Source: JAWXCE01 sp034440495
GTDB taxonomy: Bacteria > Pseudomonadota > Alphaproteobacteria > Rhizobiales > Rhodomicrobiaceae
Assembly: GCA_034440495.1 (NCBI GenBank)
Contig: JAWXCE010000038.1
Coordinates: forward strand, 1 to 64,000
Direction of reading: 5' to 3'
Length of the DNA: 64,000 nucleotides
Shown here in pieces: positions 7,735-16,277 of the stretch. The translations under genes were made by a program, and so were the position numbers. Below the pieces are notes generated by a model. The model saw nothing but the letters and a program-made list of their open reading frames with translations, searched no databases and was not told where the DNA came from. The number at the start of each line of letters is the position of its first letter. Position 1 is the stretch's first letter.

Positions 7735-8282
7735 TCACTCGCCCGGTTTTAAGGCGTTTGGCGCTATACGGCGCCTGACCTGTTGAGCGAGAAGAAGCAT
7801 CTCGCCCTGCAAAGGGTGTTTTGTAATCCACACTCCAGCGAACCATCCAATGACGCCGCAGATCCCAATCCCGACGCCAGTCAGTATTGACATGTCAAAC
7901 GCAAATCCCCTGTAGGCCAGCCAGACAAGCGGAAGCGCTATGCTGAACGCCGCCAGAACTGCGCTGGGTATTAGCGCGATACGCAACTCTTTCCAGGTGA
8001 AATGGATGTGGGATTTGATGATCGCCAAGGTGACGGCCATCTGTATCGGTATGGTCAGCAGCATGCTGTATCTTCGCGGGTGAGCGTCGGTCGCTGCACA
8101 AGGTAGCTGCTGGGAATATCCCGGATGGTTTCGACAAGACCCAGAATAGTGACGCCGAGCGCCGAAACCCCGACTTCCTGCGGCGTCAGCAGGCGCGACA
8201 CGGCGGCGATCAGGCCGAAGTTGACCAGCAGATTGACGTATCTCTCCGCCGAACTGTATGCGAGCGCGCGCCGGACTGCCAT
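7735..8282 (-). pseudogene. Wzx-type polysaccharide flippase remnant with internal deletion
   Basis: The N-terminal piece (8282 to about 8070) reads MAVRRALAYSSAERY and then VSRLLTPQEVGVSALG, typical of the first helices of MOP/Wzx lipopolysaccharide flippases. It then changes frame near 8066-8072 into a C-terminal piece with TIPIQMAVTLAII, two further hydrophobic helices and a basic tail ending at 7735. Intact flippases have about 12-14 helices and 450-500 residues. Here about 180 codons remain, so roughly 300 residues in the middle are gone and the halves are out of frame. It lies beside two glycosyltransferases and marks a dismantled polysaccharide cluster. Confidence 0.75.
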
Positions 8283-8394
8283 GCAGTCTCCGAGGTTTTG
8301 ATCGCAAAATTGGTGCGGCGGACTTTCTTTGTCGGCGCATACAGCTTTTCTAGCAAGACTTTATGTATATGTCCTGAAGCTTTACCCGGCGCGG

Positions 8395-8958
8395 TCACGG
8401 GTTCAGCGTGGCCACTATTTTGAATCCACGCGGTTCGATGACAACAAAGCCGCCCTGCTGCAAATTCGGGCCCATTATCGCCAGCACATTCACCTGATGC
8501 GTAACGAAGAGCAGCGTTCCGGGGCCGCGCCATGCCGCGATCTCCGCACGAACGGCCTCGCTCGCCAATTTTATGCTCGCATCGCCGCGCTTCCAGTAGG
8601 AGCCAAGGTTTTCGCTTGTTTCAATTGTTGACGAGGGCGAGACCAGCTTCGCGGTATCGACGCAACGGCACCATGCGCTGGACATGACTTTGGTGATTCG
8701 AATGCCATTGGCGCGGAGGCGCTGACCAAGAAGCCGCGCCTGCGCCCGGCCCGGGTCATTCAGATTGCGCTGGGTGGCGCAGTCGCTGATCTGGAAGCCT
8801 TCCGGATCGCCCACGCCCGGCGTTGTCTGCGAATGGCGCATAAGGATGACGTGGCCACCAGCTTTGAGCTTGTTGAAAACATTGCCGCTAATGTTTTGCG
8901 CCGCAGCGGGATCGACGTACAGTAGCGCAGCCAACGCGTACACCAGAAGACGAAACAT
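8395..8958 (-). CDS. Secreted histidine phosphatase family protein
   Basis: A 187-residue protein of the histidine phosphatase (phosphoglycerate mutase-like) superfamily. The start at 8958 has GGAG 6 nt upstream and gives a clean signal peptide (MFRLLVYALAALLYVDPAAA). The catalytic pattern ILMRHSQTTPG supplies Arg-His, and VTHQVNVLA supplies the second histidine. GQRLRANGI and VMSSAWCRCVDTA are also family-like. The usual RHG is RHS here. Periplasmic phosphoester hydrolysis is the likely chemistry; the substrate is unknown. It stands alone between the flippase remnant and a divergent metallophosphoesterase. Confidence 0.85.
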   Translation of the reverse strand: MFRLLVYALAALLYVDPAAAQNISGNVFNKLKAGGHVILMRHSQTTPGVGDPEGFQISDCATQRNLNDPGRAQARLLGQRLRANGIRITKVMSSAWCRCVDTAKLVSPSSTIETSENLGSYWKRGDASIKLASEAVRAEIAAWRGPGTLLFVTHQVNVLAIMGPNLQQGGFVVIEPRGFKIVATLNP

Positions 8959-9052
8959 GGTAACTCCAGAGATGCGGAAAAGCGCTGGGCTTTGTATACC
9001 GAAAAAAGACGGTAAAAGCGCTGCATAAATACAGGCATCCAGAGGCGTTAAA

Positions 9053-9607
9053 ATCATCACGGCGTTTTTCATCTCTGACACGCATTTTGGTCATGCCGCC
9101 ATCATTGGGCTTTGTAACCGCCCGTTCGCATCGGTGGAGGAAATGGATGCGGCGCTTATCGAGCGCTGGAATGCAGCGGTCGGACCCGGCGATGTCGTTT
9201 ATCATCTTGGCGACGTGTGCTTCCGCAACGCGCAGGGCGCGGACGAATATGTGCGGCGGCTAAATGGCGAAATTCATCTGATCGCGGGCAATCATGATGT
9301 ACATACTCTGGAGGCGTTTCGTGGGGTGTTCGCCTCGGTTAGCGATATCAAGGAGGTGCGCATCGCCGAGCGCCGCGTGGTTTTATGCCATTATCCGATG
9401 CGCGAGTGGCACGGGTCGTGGCGCGGCGCATGGCATTTGTTCGGCCATGTGCATGGACGCTTCAGCCACGACCCGCACGGCTTCAGCCTGGATGTCGGCG
9501 CGGACAGCCACGATTTCCGTCCATGGTCTGTCGCCGAGATCGAGGCCATTATGGCCTCGCGGCATAACCCTTTCACCGGCTCGCGGCCTGTCGTTAAACG
9601 CGGATAA
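9053..9607 (+). CDS. Calcineurin-like metallophosphoesterase (start codon unclear)
   Basis: The frame holds all five phosphoesterase blocks: FFISDTHFGH (metal-binding D-x-H), YHLGDVCF, AGNHDV, LCHYPM and FGHVHGR. The first block lies at 9065-9094, upstream of the first canonical start codon (GTG at 9134). Between the stop at 9026-9028 and that block there is no ATG, GTG or TTG. The best candidates are ATC at 9053 or 9056, where relatives usually have MI(F/Y)F. Either a rare ATC start is used or the start was mutated. If intact it is about 184 residues. It overlaps the convergent oxidoreductase gene by 14 nt. The substrate is unknown. Confidence 0.75.
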   Translation: MITAFFISDTHFGHAAIIGLCNRPFASVEEMDAALIERWNAAVGPGDVVYHLGDVCFRNAQGADEYVRRLNGEIHLIAGNHDVHTLEAFRGVFASVSDIKEVRIAERRVVLCHYPMREWHGSWRGAWHLFGHVHGRFSHDPHGFSLDVGADSHDFRPWSVAEIEAIMASRHNPFTGSRPVVKRG

Positions 9608-10568
9608 TGAGCTTGCCGGTCACTTTCCGCTCGGCCAGAAGTGTAAGCGCCTCCGCTGTCTTCTCTAACGGCATCACATCATGAATGTGCGGCTTAAGAG
9701 CGCCGGACGCCACCCATGATAGCGCGCGCTCCATATTGGCGCGATAGCGTTCCGGGTGGCGCGCGGCGAACTCGCCGAAAAATACGCCTAGCAGGGCGCA
9801 ACCCTTCAACAGCAGCAGATTGAGCGGAATGCTCGGGATGCCGCCGCCCGCGAAACCGACGACGAGATAGCGGCCCTCCCACGCCATCGCGCGCAACGCC
9901 GCCTCTGCGTGCGGCCCGCCGACGCAATCGTAAACAACATCGACGCCGCGCCCAGCCGTGAGCGCCTTCAGCGTATCCTTCAAATCCTGCGTTTCATAAT
10001 CGACAACCTCGTCCGCTCCATGCGCGCGGCAGATCGCCAGTTTCTCGGGCGACGACGCAGCGGCGATGACCCGCGCACCCATTAATTTGGCCACCTCGAC
10101 CGCCGCAAGACCCGCGCCGCCCGACGCGCCGAGCACCGCAACCATTTCGCCCGCCGCCAGTTTTGCGCGGTCGCCAAGCCCGTGCAGCGCTGTACCGTAG
10201 GTGATGGTCAGCCCTGCGGCGACCTCGTCGGTAACGCCATCAGGAATGGAGATCAAGTCCGACGCATTTGCGATGCTGACTTCGCGGCACCCGTTAAACT
10301 TCACATAAGCCATGACGCGCTGCCCCACGACGAACTCCGTGACGCCCGCGCCCAGCGCGGAGACAACGCCCGCGATCTCGCCTCCCGGCGAAAATGGCGG
10401 GGTAGGCCGGTGCTGATATTTGCCCTGGACTACGAGCGTATCAAAAAAATTGAGCGCCACCGCGGAGACGCAAACCGCTACTTCGCCTGGCCCGGGCGCA
10501 GGCACGGCGACATTGCTGAGGGTCAACCCCCCGATCCCGCTCACCCCATCTGACAGTATCGCGCGCAT
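9594..10568 (-). CDS. NADPH:quinone oxidoreductase, zinc-type alcohol dehydrogenase superfamily
   Basis: A 324-residue medium-chain dehydrogenase/reductase of the quinone oxidoreductase (Qor) branch. It has the GroES-like N-terminus with FFDTLVVQGKYQ and PFSPGGEIAGVV, the nucleotide-binding AVLGASGGAGLAAVEVAK (AxxGxxG type, NADPH-preferring) and GVDVVYDCVGG. The catalytic zinc ligands of true alcohol dehydrogenases are missing, as is normal for this branch. Cytosolic reduction of quinones or enones is expected. It is a single gene, convergent with the metallophosphoesterase. Confidence 0.9.
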   Translation of the reverse strand: MRAILSDGVSGIGGLTLSNVAVPAPGPGEVAVCVSAVALNFFDTLVVQGKYQHRPTPPFSPGGEIAGVVSALGAGVTEFVVGQRVMAYVKFNGCREVSIANASDLISIPDGVTDEVAAGLTITYGTALHGLGDRAKLAAGEMVAVLGASGGAGLAAVEVAKLMGARVIAAASSPEKLAICRAHGADEVVDYETQDLKDTLKALTAGRGVDVVYDCVGGPHAEAALRAMAWEGRYLVVGFAGGGIPSIPLNLLLLKGCALLGVFFGEFAARHPERYRANMERALSWVASGALKPHIHDVMPLEKTAEALTLLAERKVTGKLIIRV

Positions 10569-10583
10569 CCTTGAACATCCGGG

Positions 10584-10886
10584 TTATGTATCGAAAAGGT
10601 CGGAACGGATTTTTCGCCGAACGTGGAAAATGTCCTCAATACGGATATGCGCGCGCTGCTCGGTGTAGAGTATGTAATGCGATTGATAGCGATAACGGCG
10701 AAGCCCAGCCTTAACCTCGAATGCGGCAACGCCTGTACCGGGAAATTTTACGATCAGTTCAAAACTCGATTCGAGACCTGCTATGTAAGCAGCGGTTTGA
10801 TTTACGCCAAAAGCCTCATCGTTATAAGCGACGATTTCCGCAATAGAGCCGATGGCTGCGGGTGAAAGTTTATAGGTTTTGATCAT
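10584..10886 (-). CDS. RelE/ParE-superfamily toxin
   Basis: A 100-residue basic protein with the ParE/RelE layout: KLSPAAIGSIAEIVAYN (helical start), a central VKFPGTG, and the C-terminal strand pair RRYRYQSHYILYTEQ followed by IRIEDIFHVRRK. ParE toxins poison DNA gyrase while RelE toxins cleave mRNA; this sequence looks closer to ParE, but the target cannot be told here. It overlaps the upstream antitoxin gene by 17 nt, the usual toxin-antitoxin operon arrangement. Confidence 0.85.
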   Translation of the reverse strand: MIKTYKLSPAAIGSIAEIVAYNDEAFGVNQTAAYIAGLESSFELIVKFPGTGVAAFEVKAGLRRYRYQSHYILYTEQRAHIRIEDIFHVRRKIRSDLFDT

Positions 10887-11094
10887 TCATCGCGCGCTTC
10901 GGAGGCCGTGCTGCGCGAGAACGCTCGACAATTTCGGCAACGGTTGTTTCTGTGGAAGTGGAGCAATCGAAGCTATTGAAATGCGCCTGATATGCAGCAA
11001 ACTGCTCTTCGCGCGTCAAACGTTCCCAAGTATCGTCATCGGTGCCGGTCGGAACTGCCCATGACGACATTCTAGTAGCTGTTTTTGTCTCGCT
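10870..11094 (-). CDS. Antitoxin partner of the ParE-like toxin
   Basis: A 74-residue acidic protein from the ATG at 11094 (MSETKTATRMSSWAVPTGT). Its C-terminal half is helical and charged (TREEQFAAYQAHFN, VAEIVERSRAARPP), as expected for the toxin-wrapping part of an antitoxin. An earlier in-frame start at 11163 exists but adds a low-quality N-terminus. The family is not clear from sequence; the assignment rests mainly on size, order and overlap with the toxin gene. Confidence 0.68.
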   Translation of the reverse strand, partial: SETKTATRMSSWAVPTGTDDDTWERLTREEQFAAYQAHFNSFDCSTSTETTVAEIVERSRAARPPKRAMNDQNL

Positions 11095-11229
11095 CATGTT
11101 TAAAGTATAACACGCTTCAGATCCGTGGGTCGAGAGCCGCATAATTTCTCCTCCGCTGGACAAGATGGCTCAATTGGCCCATATCAGCGCAGGCAATAAG
11201 CAAAATCAACCTGAGGCGACACCAAAGCG

Positions 11230-11769
11230 ATGCGCGGTTATTTCGCGATTGGCGCGGAGCGCATCTCCAAGCCGCTTAATCTTGGCAATCTGATGCGGTC
11301 GGCGCACGCTTTCGGCGCTAGCTTCTTCTTTACGCTGGATGCGCATGTGCGCGCCATCGATATGAAATCCGACACGTCGAAATCGACAACGCACCTGCCG
11401 CTTTATAACTGGGCGGGCGCGAAGGAGATGCAGCTGCCGAAGGGCTGCCGTCTGGTGGGCGTCGAATTGCTCGACGAGGCGGTGGATTTGCCAAGTTTCC
11501 GGCATCCGCTACAGGCGGCTTACGTGCTTGGCCCCGAGCGCGGCGTGCTTTCACCGCAGGTTTTGGAGCGCTGCGACCATGTGGTCAAAATCCCGTCCGC
11601 ATTCTGTGTAAATGTCGCCATGGCGGGCGCGATTGTGATGTATGATCGTTTGGTAAGCCTTGGGCGGCATGCGCCAAGGCCGCTGTCGGAGGGAGCGCCT
11701 GCCAACGTTGCTCCCGAACATGTATTTGGCGCCTCTTTCAGGCGGACGCCGAACTTAAACGGTTCGTGA
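11230..11769 (+). CDS. TrmH/SpoU-family RNA 2'-O-methyltransferase
   Basis: A 179-residue SPOUT methyltransferase with the three SpoU motifs: NLGNLMRSAHAFGA (motif 1), YVLGPERGVLS (motif 2) and IPSAFCVNVAMAGAIVMYDR (motif 3), which form the trefoil knot that binds S-adenosylmethionine. Short members without an N-terminal extension methylate tRNA or rRNA ribose; the exact target is not predictable. In motif 3 the usual N-S-L-N-V reads AFCVNVAMA. It is a single gene, followed by the ialB-like gene after about 90 bp. Confidence 0.9.
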   Translation: MRGYFAIGAERISKPLNLGNLMRSAHAFGASFFFTLDAHVRAIDMKSDTSKSTTHLPLYNWAGAKEMQLPKGCRLVGVELLDEAVDLPSFRHPLQAAYVLGPERGVLSPQVLERCDHVVKIPSAFCVNVAMAGAIVMYDRLVSLGRHAPRPLSEGAPANVAPEHVFGASFRRTPNLNGS

Positions 11770-11858
11770 ACTCCTTATTCGATATATGGCGCATCGGTTG
11801 AAATCCGTATAAAGAGAGCGAACTGAAAACTTAATGAACTTGATGCCGGGATTGACCT

Positions 11859-12557
11859 ATGCGAATAGCAGCCTCCATATTTGCGATGATGTGTATCGGG
11901 CTGGCGGGGAGCGCCGCCGCGCAGCAAACTGGGGCGCAGCCTGCGCCTAAGCCTGCTACTCCGCAGACACAGCCAGGCGCGGCGCCGAAACCTGCGGCCC
12001 CCAGGCCCGCTGCTCAAGCGCCAAAGCCCATAGCACCCGCCGCTCAGGCGGCGCCGGCGCCAGGGATAGCGCCCGCTACGCCGCCAAAACCAAAACCCGT
12101 CGTGGTGACGCCGCCGCCAAAATTCATCGAGAAGCATGACGACTGGCATTCCTATATGCACGAAGCAGGTGGGGCCAAAGTGTGCTTCGCCGCCGCTACT
12201 CCGAAAGACAGCGAGCCAAAGGCGGCCAAACGTGGCCCCGCTTACTTTTACCTCACGACATGGCCGAAGGACGGCGTTCGCAACGAGGTTAGCGTATCAA
12301 TAGGCTATCCAATCAAGCCCGATGGCCCGGTGAAAGTGATTATTGGCGCCGATGAATTTGAGTTTTTCGGGCGGCAGGACAAAGCGTTCATCAAAGACCC
12401 GGCGACCGAGCGCAAACTTGTCGAAGCGATGTCCAGCGCTGCGACGCCGACGATGATCGTGAAAGGCGTTTCCGCGCGAGGCACCGAGACATCGGATCAG
12501 TATTCGCTGGCGGGCATTGGCGCCGCCGTTAAAAAAATGGAGCAGACCTGCCCGTAA
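11859..12557 (+). CDS. IalB-like (invasion-associated locus B) periplasmic protein
   Basis: A 232-residue secreted protein. Residues 1-22 are a signal peptide ending near GSAAAQ. Residues 23-90 are a low-complexity Ala/Pro/Lys linker. The rest is the IalB domain, with HDDWHSYMHE, KVCFAAATPK, YFYLTTWPKDGVRNEVSVSIGYP and a C-terminal LAGIGAAVKKME followed by a Cys. IalB proteins are widespread in alphaproteobacteria; the founding member affects erythrocyte invasion by Bartonella, but the general function is unknown. Two domain cysteines could form a disulfide. rlmN follows within 35 bp and may be cotranscribed. Confidence 0.88.
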   Translation: MRIAASIFAMMCIGLAGSAAAQQTGAQPAPKPATPQTQPGAAPKPAAPRPAAQAPKPIAPAAQAAPAPGIAPATPPKPKPVVVTPPPKFIEKHDDWHSYMHEAGGAKVCFAAATPKDSEPKAAKRGPAYFYLTTWPKDGVRNEVSVSIGYPIKPDGPVKVIIGADEFEFFGRQDKAFIKDPATERKLVEAMSSAATPTMIVKGVSARGTETSDQYSLAGIGAAVKKMEQTCP

Positions 12558-12591
12558 TCGCTTTGGTTGCGGATCGCGGATAGGCAACATT

Positions 12592-13830
12592 ATGCCCCTT
12601 ATATTAGACGTGGCCCACGGACATCCCGCGCAGGAAACTCTTGCTCGCAGCTCCGCAGATTTGCTGGCCAGTAACGCGGCGGTCTCCGGCAAAACCGCGC
12701 TGATCGGGCTGAACAGGGCGCAGCTTGGCGAGACGCTGACCAAGGCGGGCGTCCCCGAGCGCGAACTGCGCATGCGGGTGGCGCAGTTGTGGTCGTGGCT
12801 ATATGTGCGCGGCGCCGCCGATTTCGCGCCGATGACGAATATCAGCAAGGCGACTCGCGCGGTTTTTGACGATGCTTTCAGCCTGGAACGGCCGGAAATT
12901 GCCGCCGAGCAGGTGTCGAATGACGGCACGCGCAAATGGCTGCTGCGCCTCAAGCCTTCGCGCCCCGGCGAAACACCTCCAGAGGTCGAGGCGGTGTATA
13001 TCCCCGAGGCGGATCGCGGCACGCTTTGCGTCTCCAGTCAGGTCGGCTGCACGCTCAACTGCACCTTCTGCCACACGGGCACGCAAGCGTTGGTGCGCAA
13101 CCTCACCGCGGGAGAAATTACCGGGCAGATCATGGTGGCGCGTGACCGGATTGGCGACTGGCCCGGCGCCGAGGCGCAGGATAAGCGCGGGCTGCCCGAC
13201 GCCGACCGGAAAATCACCAATATCGTGCTCATGGGCATGGGCGAGCCGCTTTATAATTTCGACAACGTTAGCCAAGCGATGGCGCTCGCTTCAGACCCGG
13301 ACGGGCTGTCGCTCTCCAAGCGCCGTATCACGCTGTCAACCTCCGGCGTCGTGCCTGAAATCCCCCGCGCGGGCGCCGAGATGGGCGTCATGCTCGCCAT
13401 CTCGCTGCACGCCGTGCGCGACGATTTGCGCGATGTGCTGGTGCCGATCAACCGCAAGTGGCCCATCGCCGAGCTGCTTGCCGCCTGCCGCGCCTATCCG
13501 GGCCTTTCGAACGCGCGCCGCATCACCTTCGAATATGTGATGCTGAAGGGCGTCAATGACAGCATAGCTGAGGCGAAAGAGCTGGTGCGGCTGCTGGCTG
13601 GCATCCCCGCGAAAATCAACCTCATCCCGTTCAACCCGTGGCCGGGCGCGCCGTATGAATGCTCGGAGTGGGAGCAAATCGAGCATTTTGCCGAGGTCGT
13701 CAACCGCGCCGGATACGCAAGCCCGATACGCACGCCGCGCGGCCGCGACATCATGGCTGCCTGCGGACAGCTCAAATCGTCGTCCGAAAAGTTGAAGGCC
13801 AGTCTGCGCGGCTCTACTCTACACGCTTGA
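12592..13830 (+). CDS. rlmN: RlmN, 23S rRNA A2503 / tRNA A37 C2-methyltransferase
   Basis: A 412-residue radical SAM enzyme. The cluster-binding C-x3-C-x2-C is present as Cys153, Cys157 and Cys160 (CTLNCTFCHTG). The methyl-carrying cysteine is at 391 in MAACGQL. GMGEPLYNFDNV and RRITLSTSGVVP are family motifs. RlmN installs 2-methyladenosine at 23S position 2503 and tRNA position 37. The ATG at 12592 is chosen because it leaves a family-like N-terminus; an upstream in-frame start would overlap the IalB-like gene. Confidence 0.95.
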   Translation: MPLILDVAHGHPAQETLARSSADLLASNAAVSGKTALIGLNRAQLGETLTKAGVPERELRMRVAQLWSWLYVRGAADFAPMTNISKATRAVFDDAFSLERPEIAAEQVSNDGTRKWLLRLKPSRPGETPPEVEAVYIPEADRGTLCVSSQVGCTLNCTFCHTGTQALVRNLTAGEITGQIMVARDRIGDWPGAEAQDKRGLPDADRKITNIVLMGMGEPLYNFDNVSQAMALASDPDGLSLSKRRITLSTSGVVPEIPRAGAEMGVMLAISLHAVRDDLRDVLVPINRKWPIAELLAACRAYPGLSNARRITFEYVMLKGVNDSIAEAKELVRLLAGIPAKINLIPFNPWPGAPYECSEWEQIEHFAEVVNRAGYASPIRTPRGRDIMAACGQLKSSSEKLKASLRGSTLHA

Positions 13831-13882
13831 GCCGCTTATTCGCTTAAGACTCTTCAAAGCCAGAATTATCACGGATGATCTT

Positions 13883-14080
13883 ATGGAACAGATTCTAAAT
13901 AATATTTTGCCTATTGCGCTGGCGGCGGTGGCGGTGGTGCTCGTTCTCGGGTTGCGCACCCTGTTGAAAGGGGGCAGCCCCAACGCCAGCCAAAACCTGA
14001 TGCGGTGGCGTATCGGGTTGCAGTTTATCGCCATCGTTATTGTCATGGCGGCGATTTATTTTGGCGGGCGCACGCCATAA
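13883..14080 (+). CDS. Small twin-transmembrane (HIG1-like) protein
   Basis: A 65-residue inner-membrane protein with two hydrophobic helices (residues 8-25 and 45-60) joined by a basic loop containing NLMRWRIGLQF, the pattern of the HIG1/twin-transmembrane proteins common in alphaproteobacteria. In eukaryotes HIG1 proteins help assemble respiratory complexes; the bacterial role is not established. In related genomes this gene precedes the cobalamin adenosyltransferase and etfBA genes, as here, though an acyloxyacyl-hydrolase-like gene intervenes. Confidence 0.82.
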   Translation: MEQILNNILPIALAAVAVVLVLGLRTLLKGGSPNASQNLMRWRIGLQFIAIVIVMAAIYFGGRTP

Positions 14081-14212
14081 GGCGCCGCGTTTTTACCCCC
14101 CGTGACAATTTTCTCACGACAGTTGCAAAAGCCCATTCCTCAACGCCCCGCCGTTTGACTTTGGACTCAAGAGTCTGCGATTAAGGTTCATCGTAATTTT
14201 TTAGAGCTACTC

Positions 14213-14812
14213 ATGTTTTCGATTCTGCGCTGCAAGATTTCAACTTCACGCAGCCTTTTCGCAGCGGTTTTATTCGCAGCTTTAGGGTTTTCACAAATTT
14301 CTCACGCCGGTTTTTTTGATAACTTTGAGAAAACCGAGGCATTTCCCGCAATCGACGAAATTCGTTTCGGCCTGCTTCTCCATGACGCCGAAGAAAGCAA
14401 TAGTGAAGACGGCGTAGACCTCAATCTTGAAGTGTTGTTCGGCCGCATCGGGCATGAGCGCGGCAACTTTCTGGATCATTTTCTGATGCCTCGCCCGCAC
14501 CTCGGCGCTAACATTAGTTTTAGCGGTGATACAAGCATGGGTTATTTTGGGGTCACCTGGGACACCAAACTGACAGAACGTCTTTTCTTTGAGACCTCGT
14601 TTGGCGGTGCCATTCATGATGGAGCGCATGACGACAAGGATGAGGCGGCATTTGGTTGCGCCGTAAACTTCCGCGAATCAGGCTCGCTTGGCGTTGCTTT
14701 GTCTGAGCAATGGCGTATGCTAATGACAATTGAACATATGTCGAATGCGGGCCTTTGCGGCGATAATGATGGTTTAACCAACGCTGGAGTACGCCTCGGC
14801 TATAAATGGTAG
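14213..14812 (+). CDS. PagL-like acyloxyacyl hydrolase (outer-membrane lipid A deacylase family)
   Basis: A 199-residue outer-membrane beta-barrel with a long signal peptide ending about residue 32 (SQISHA). The C-terminus has EHMSNAGLCGDNDGLTNAG and ends GVRLGYKW with the terminal aromatic of barrel proteins. HMSNAG carries the His and Ser of the PagL catalytic site; the third residue (Glu in PagL) is not obvious. PagL removes the 3-O acyl chain from lipid A. The assignment to the broad acyloxyacyl hydrolase family is firm, the exact reaction less so. A short GACTC/GAGTC repeat lies upstream at 14164-14175. Confidence 0.75.
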   Translation: MFSILRCKISTSRSLFAAVLFAALGFSQISHAGFFDNFEKTEAFPAIDEIRFGLLLHDAEESNSEDGVDLNLEVLFGRIGHERGNFLDHFLMPRPHLGANISFSGDTSMGYFGVTWDTKLTERLFFETSFGGAIHDGAHDDKDEAAFGCAVNFRESGSLGVALSEQWRMLMTIEHMSNAGLCGDNDGLTNAGVRLGYKW

Positions 14813-14832
14813 AATAGGCGTCTTACGGCTGC

Positions 14833-15414
14833 ATGGTTGTTCTTACGAAAATCTATACAAAAACCGGCGACTCGGGAACCACTGGGCTTGGCTCGGGCAA
14901 GCGCGTCGCAAAATATGATTTGCGCATTGCCGCCTATGGCACTGTGGATGAGGCAAACTCGTTCATTGGAGTGGCGCGCGAAGTCATACCGGCCGCCCAT
15001 GCCGTCGTCAGCGACATGCTTGGGCGCATCCAGAACGACATGTTCGATCTCGGCGCCGACTTGTGCATCCCGCCCGGCGGCGACACGGGCGGCTACGAAG
15101 CCCTCCGCATTATCGATGCTCAGGTTGTAAGGCTTGAAACAGAAATCGACGCGCTAAACAGCGAGCTAAAGCCTCTCACATCCTTTGTGCTGCCCGGAGG
15201 AAACCCGGCCTCCGCTGCCTTGCATGTCGCGCGCACCGTGTCGCGCCGCGCAGAGCGCGCCATGGTCGAGCTCGCAGCGCAAGAGGGCGAGATCGTGGGC
15301 GAGCCTGCCCTGAAATACATCAACCGGCTTTCCGATTTTCTGTTTGTTGCCAGTCGCTATGTGAATGGCAAGGGCGCTAACGACGTGTTGTGGAAGCCAG
15401 GCGCAAACCGATAG
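14833..15414 (+). CDS. PduO-type cob(I)alamin adenosyltransferase
   Basis: A 193-residue PduO/MMAB-type adenosyltransferase, which transfers the adenosyl group of ATP to cob(I)alamin to make coenzyme B12. The ATP-binding N-terminus KIYTKTGDSGTTGLGSGKR and the conserved AYGTVDEANSFIGVAR are clear. FVLPGG, ARTVSRRAER, YINRLSDFLFVASRY and the KGANDVLWKPG tail complete the family pattern. It is followed within 20 bp by the rhomboid gene. Adenosylcobalamin would serve methylmalonyl-CoA mutase, whose chaperone gene meaB is at 49.3 kb. Confidence 0.93.
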   Translation: MVVLTKIYTKTGDSGTTGLGSGKRVAKYDLRIAAYGTVDEANSFIGVAREVIPAAHAVVSDMLGRIQNDMFDLGADLCIPPGGDTGGYEALRIIDAQVVRLETEIDALNSELKPLTSFVLPGGNPASAALHVARTVSRRAERAMVELAAQEGEIVGEPALKYINRLSDFLFVASRYVNGKGANDVLWKPGANR

Positions 15415-15432
15415 GCGGGCAGGAGATTATCG

Positions 15433-16173
15433 ATGCTGTTTGTGCCGTTGTGGGATAAAAATCCGCTAGAAACAGTCCGTTTTCAGTTTGTGACGACGAC
15501 CCTCATAGTCATCAATATCATTGTGTTCGCATTTTTCGAGATTGGCGCATTCGATCTGGTCGCCCAGATGACGAGCGAACAGCTTTCAAGTCTCGCGGTG
15601 GTGCCGCGCGAATTGATAAGCCCGGTGTTCGTGCCTGACGCCGCCACGCAGACAGCTATTAACCAGGTCGCTACGCAATTTCCCGAGGGCCTGACGCTTA
15701 TCACCTACATGTTCCTGCATGCCGACTGGCTGCATCTGGGCGGAAACATGCTGTTTCTCTGGGTGTTTGGCGACAATGTCGAAGACGCCATGGGCCATTT
15801 GAAATTCCTGGTCTTCTACCTCCTCTGCGGCATATTCGCCGGGATCGCTCACGCTCTCAGCCAGGCGAGTTCGGATGTGCCGCTTATTGGCGCCAGCGGC
15901 GCCGTCGCCGGGGTTATCGCCGCTTATCTAATGCTGCACCCCAATGTGCGCGTCTGGTGTCTTGTTCTGTTCAAGATCCCGATCCGCCTGAGCGCGGGCT
16001 TTATTCTCAGCATCTGGATCATTTTACAGATCGTCAATGTGGTCACGAATGTGGGCGGCGCCACCGCCTGGTGGGCGCATATTGGCGGATTTATCGCGGG
16101 TGCTGTGCTTGTGCTGTTCATGCGCCGCCCCGGGATTCTCCTGTTCGATCGCGGCACAGGACTGGCCAAATGA
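15433..16173 (+). CDS. Rhomboid-family intramembrane serine protease
   Basis: A 246-residue polytopic membrane protein with rhomboid signatures: HADWLHLGGNMLFLWVFG, IGASGAVAGVIAAYL with the GxSG nucleophile, and WWAHIGGFIAGAVL with the catalytic His. About six to seven transmembrane helices are visible, starting at residues 20-40. Rhomboids cleave membrane proteins inside or near the bilayer; the substrate is unknown. The gene lies between cobalamin adenosyltransferase and etfB on the same strand. Confidence 0.92.
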   Translation: MLFVPLWDKNPLETVRFQFVTTTLIVINIIVFAFFEIGAFDLVAQMTSEQLSSLAVVPRELISPVFVPDAATQTAINQVATQFPEGLTLITYMFLHADWLHLGGNMLFLWVFGDNVEDAMGHLKFLVFYLLCGIFAGIAHALSQASSDVPLIGASGAVAGVIAAYLMLHPNVRVWCLVLFKIPIRLSAGFILSIWIILQIVNVVTNVGGATAWWAHIGGFIAGAVLVLFMRRPGILLFDRGTGLAK

Positions 16174-16277
16174 ACAATGCTGTTTCTGTTGCGCTGCATC
16201 ACGCTACGCTTCATACTGTCGTTTCATTTCGCAAATGCGAACTTAATGTGCAGTCTTGGGGTTGATACGGAGCTGGC

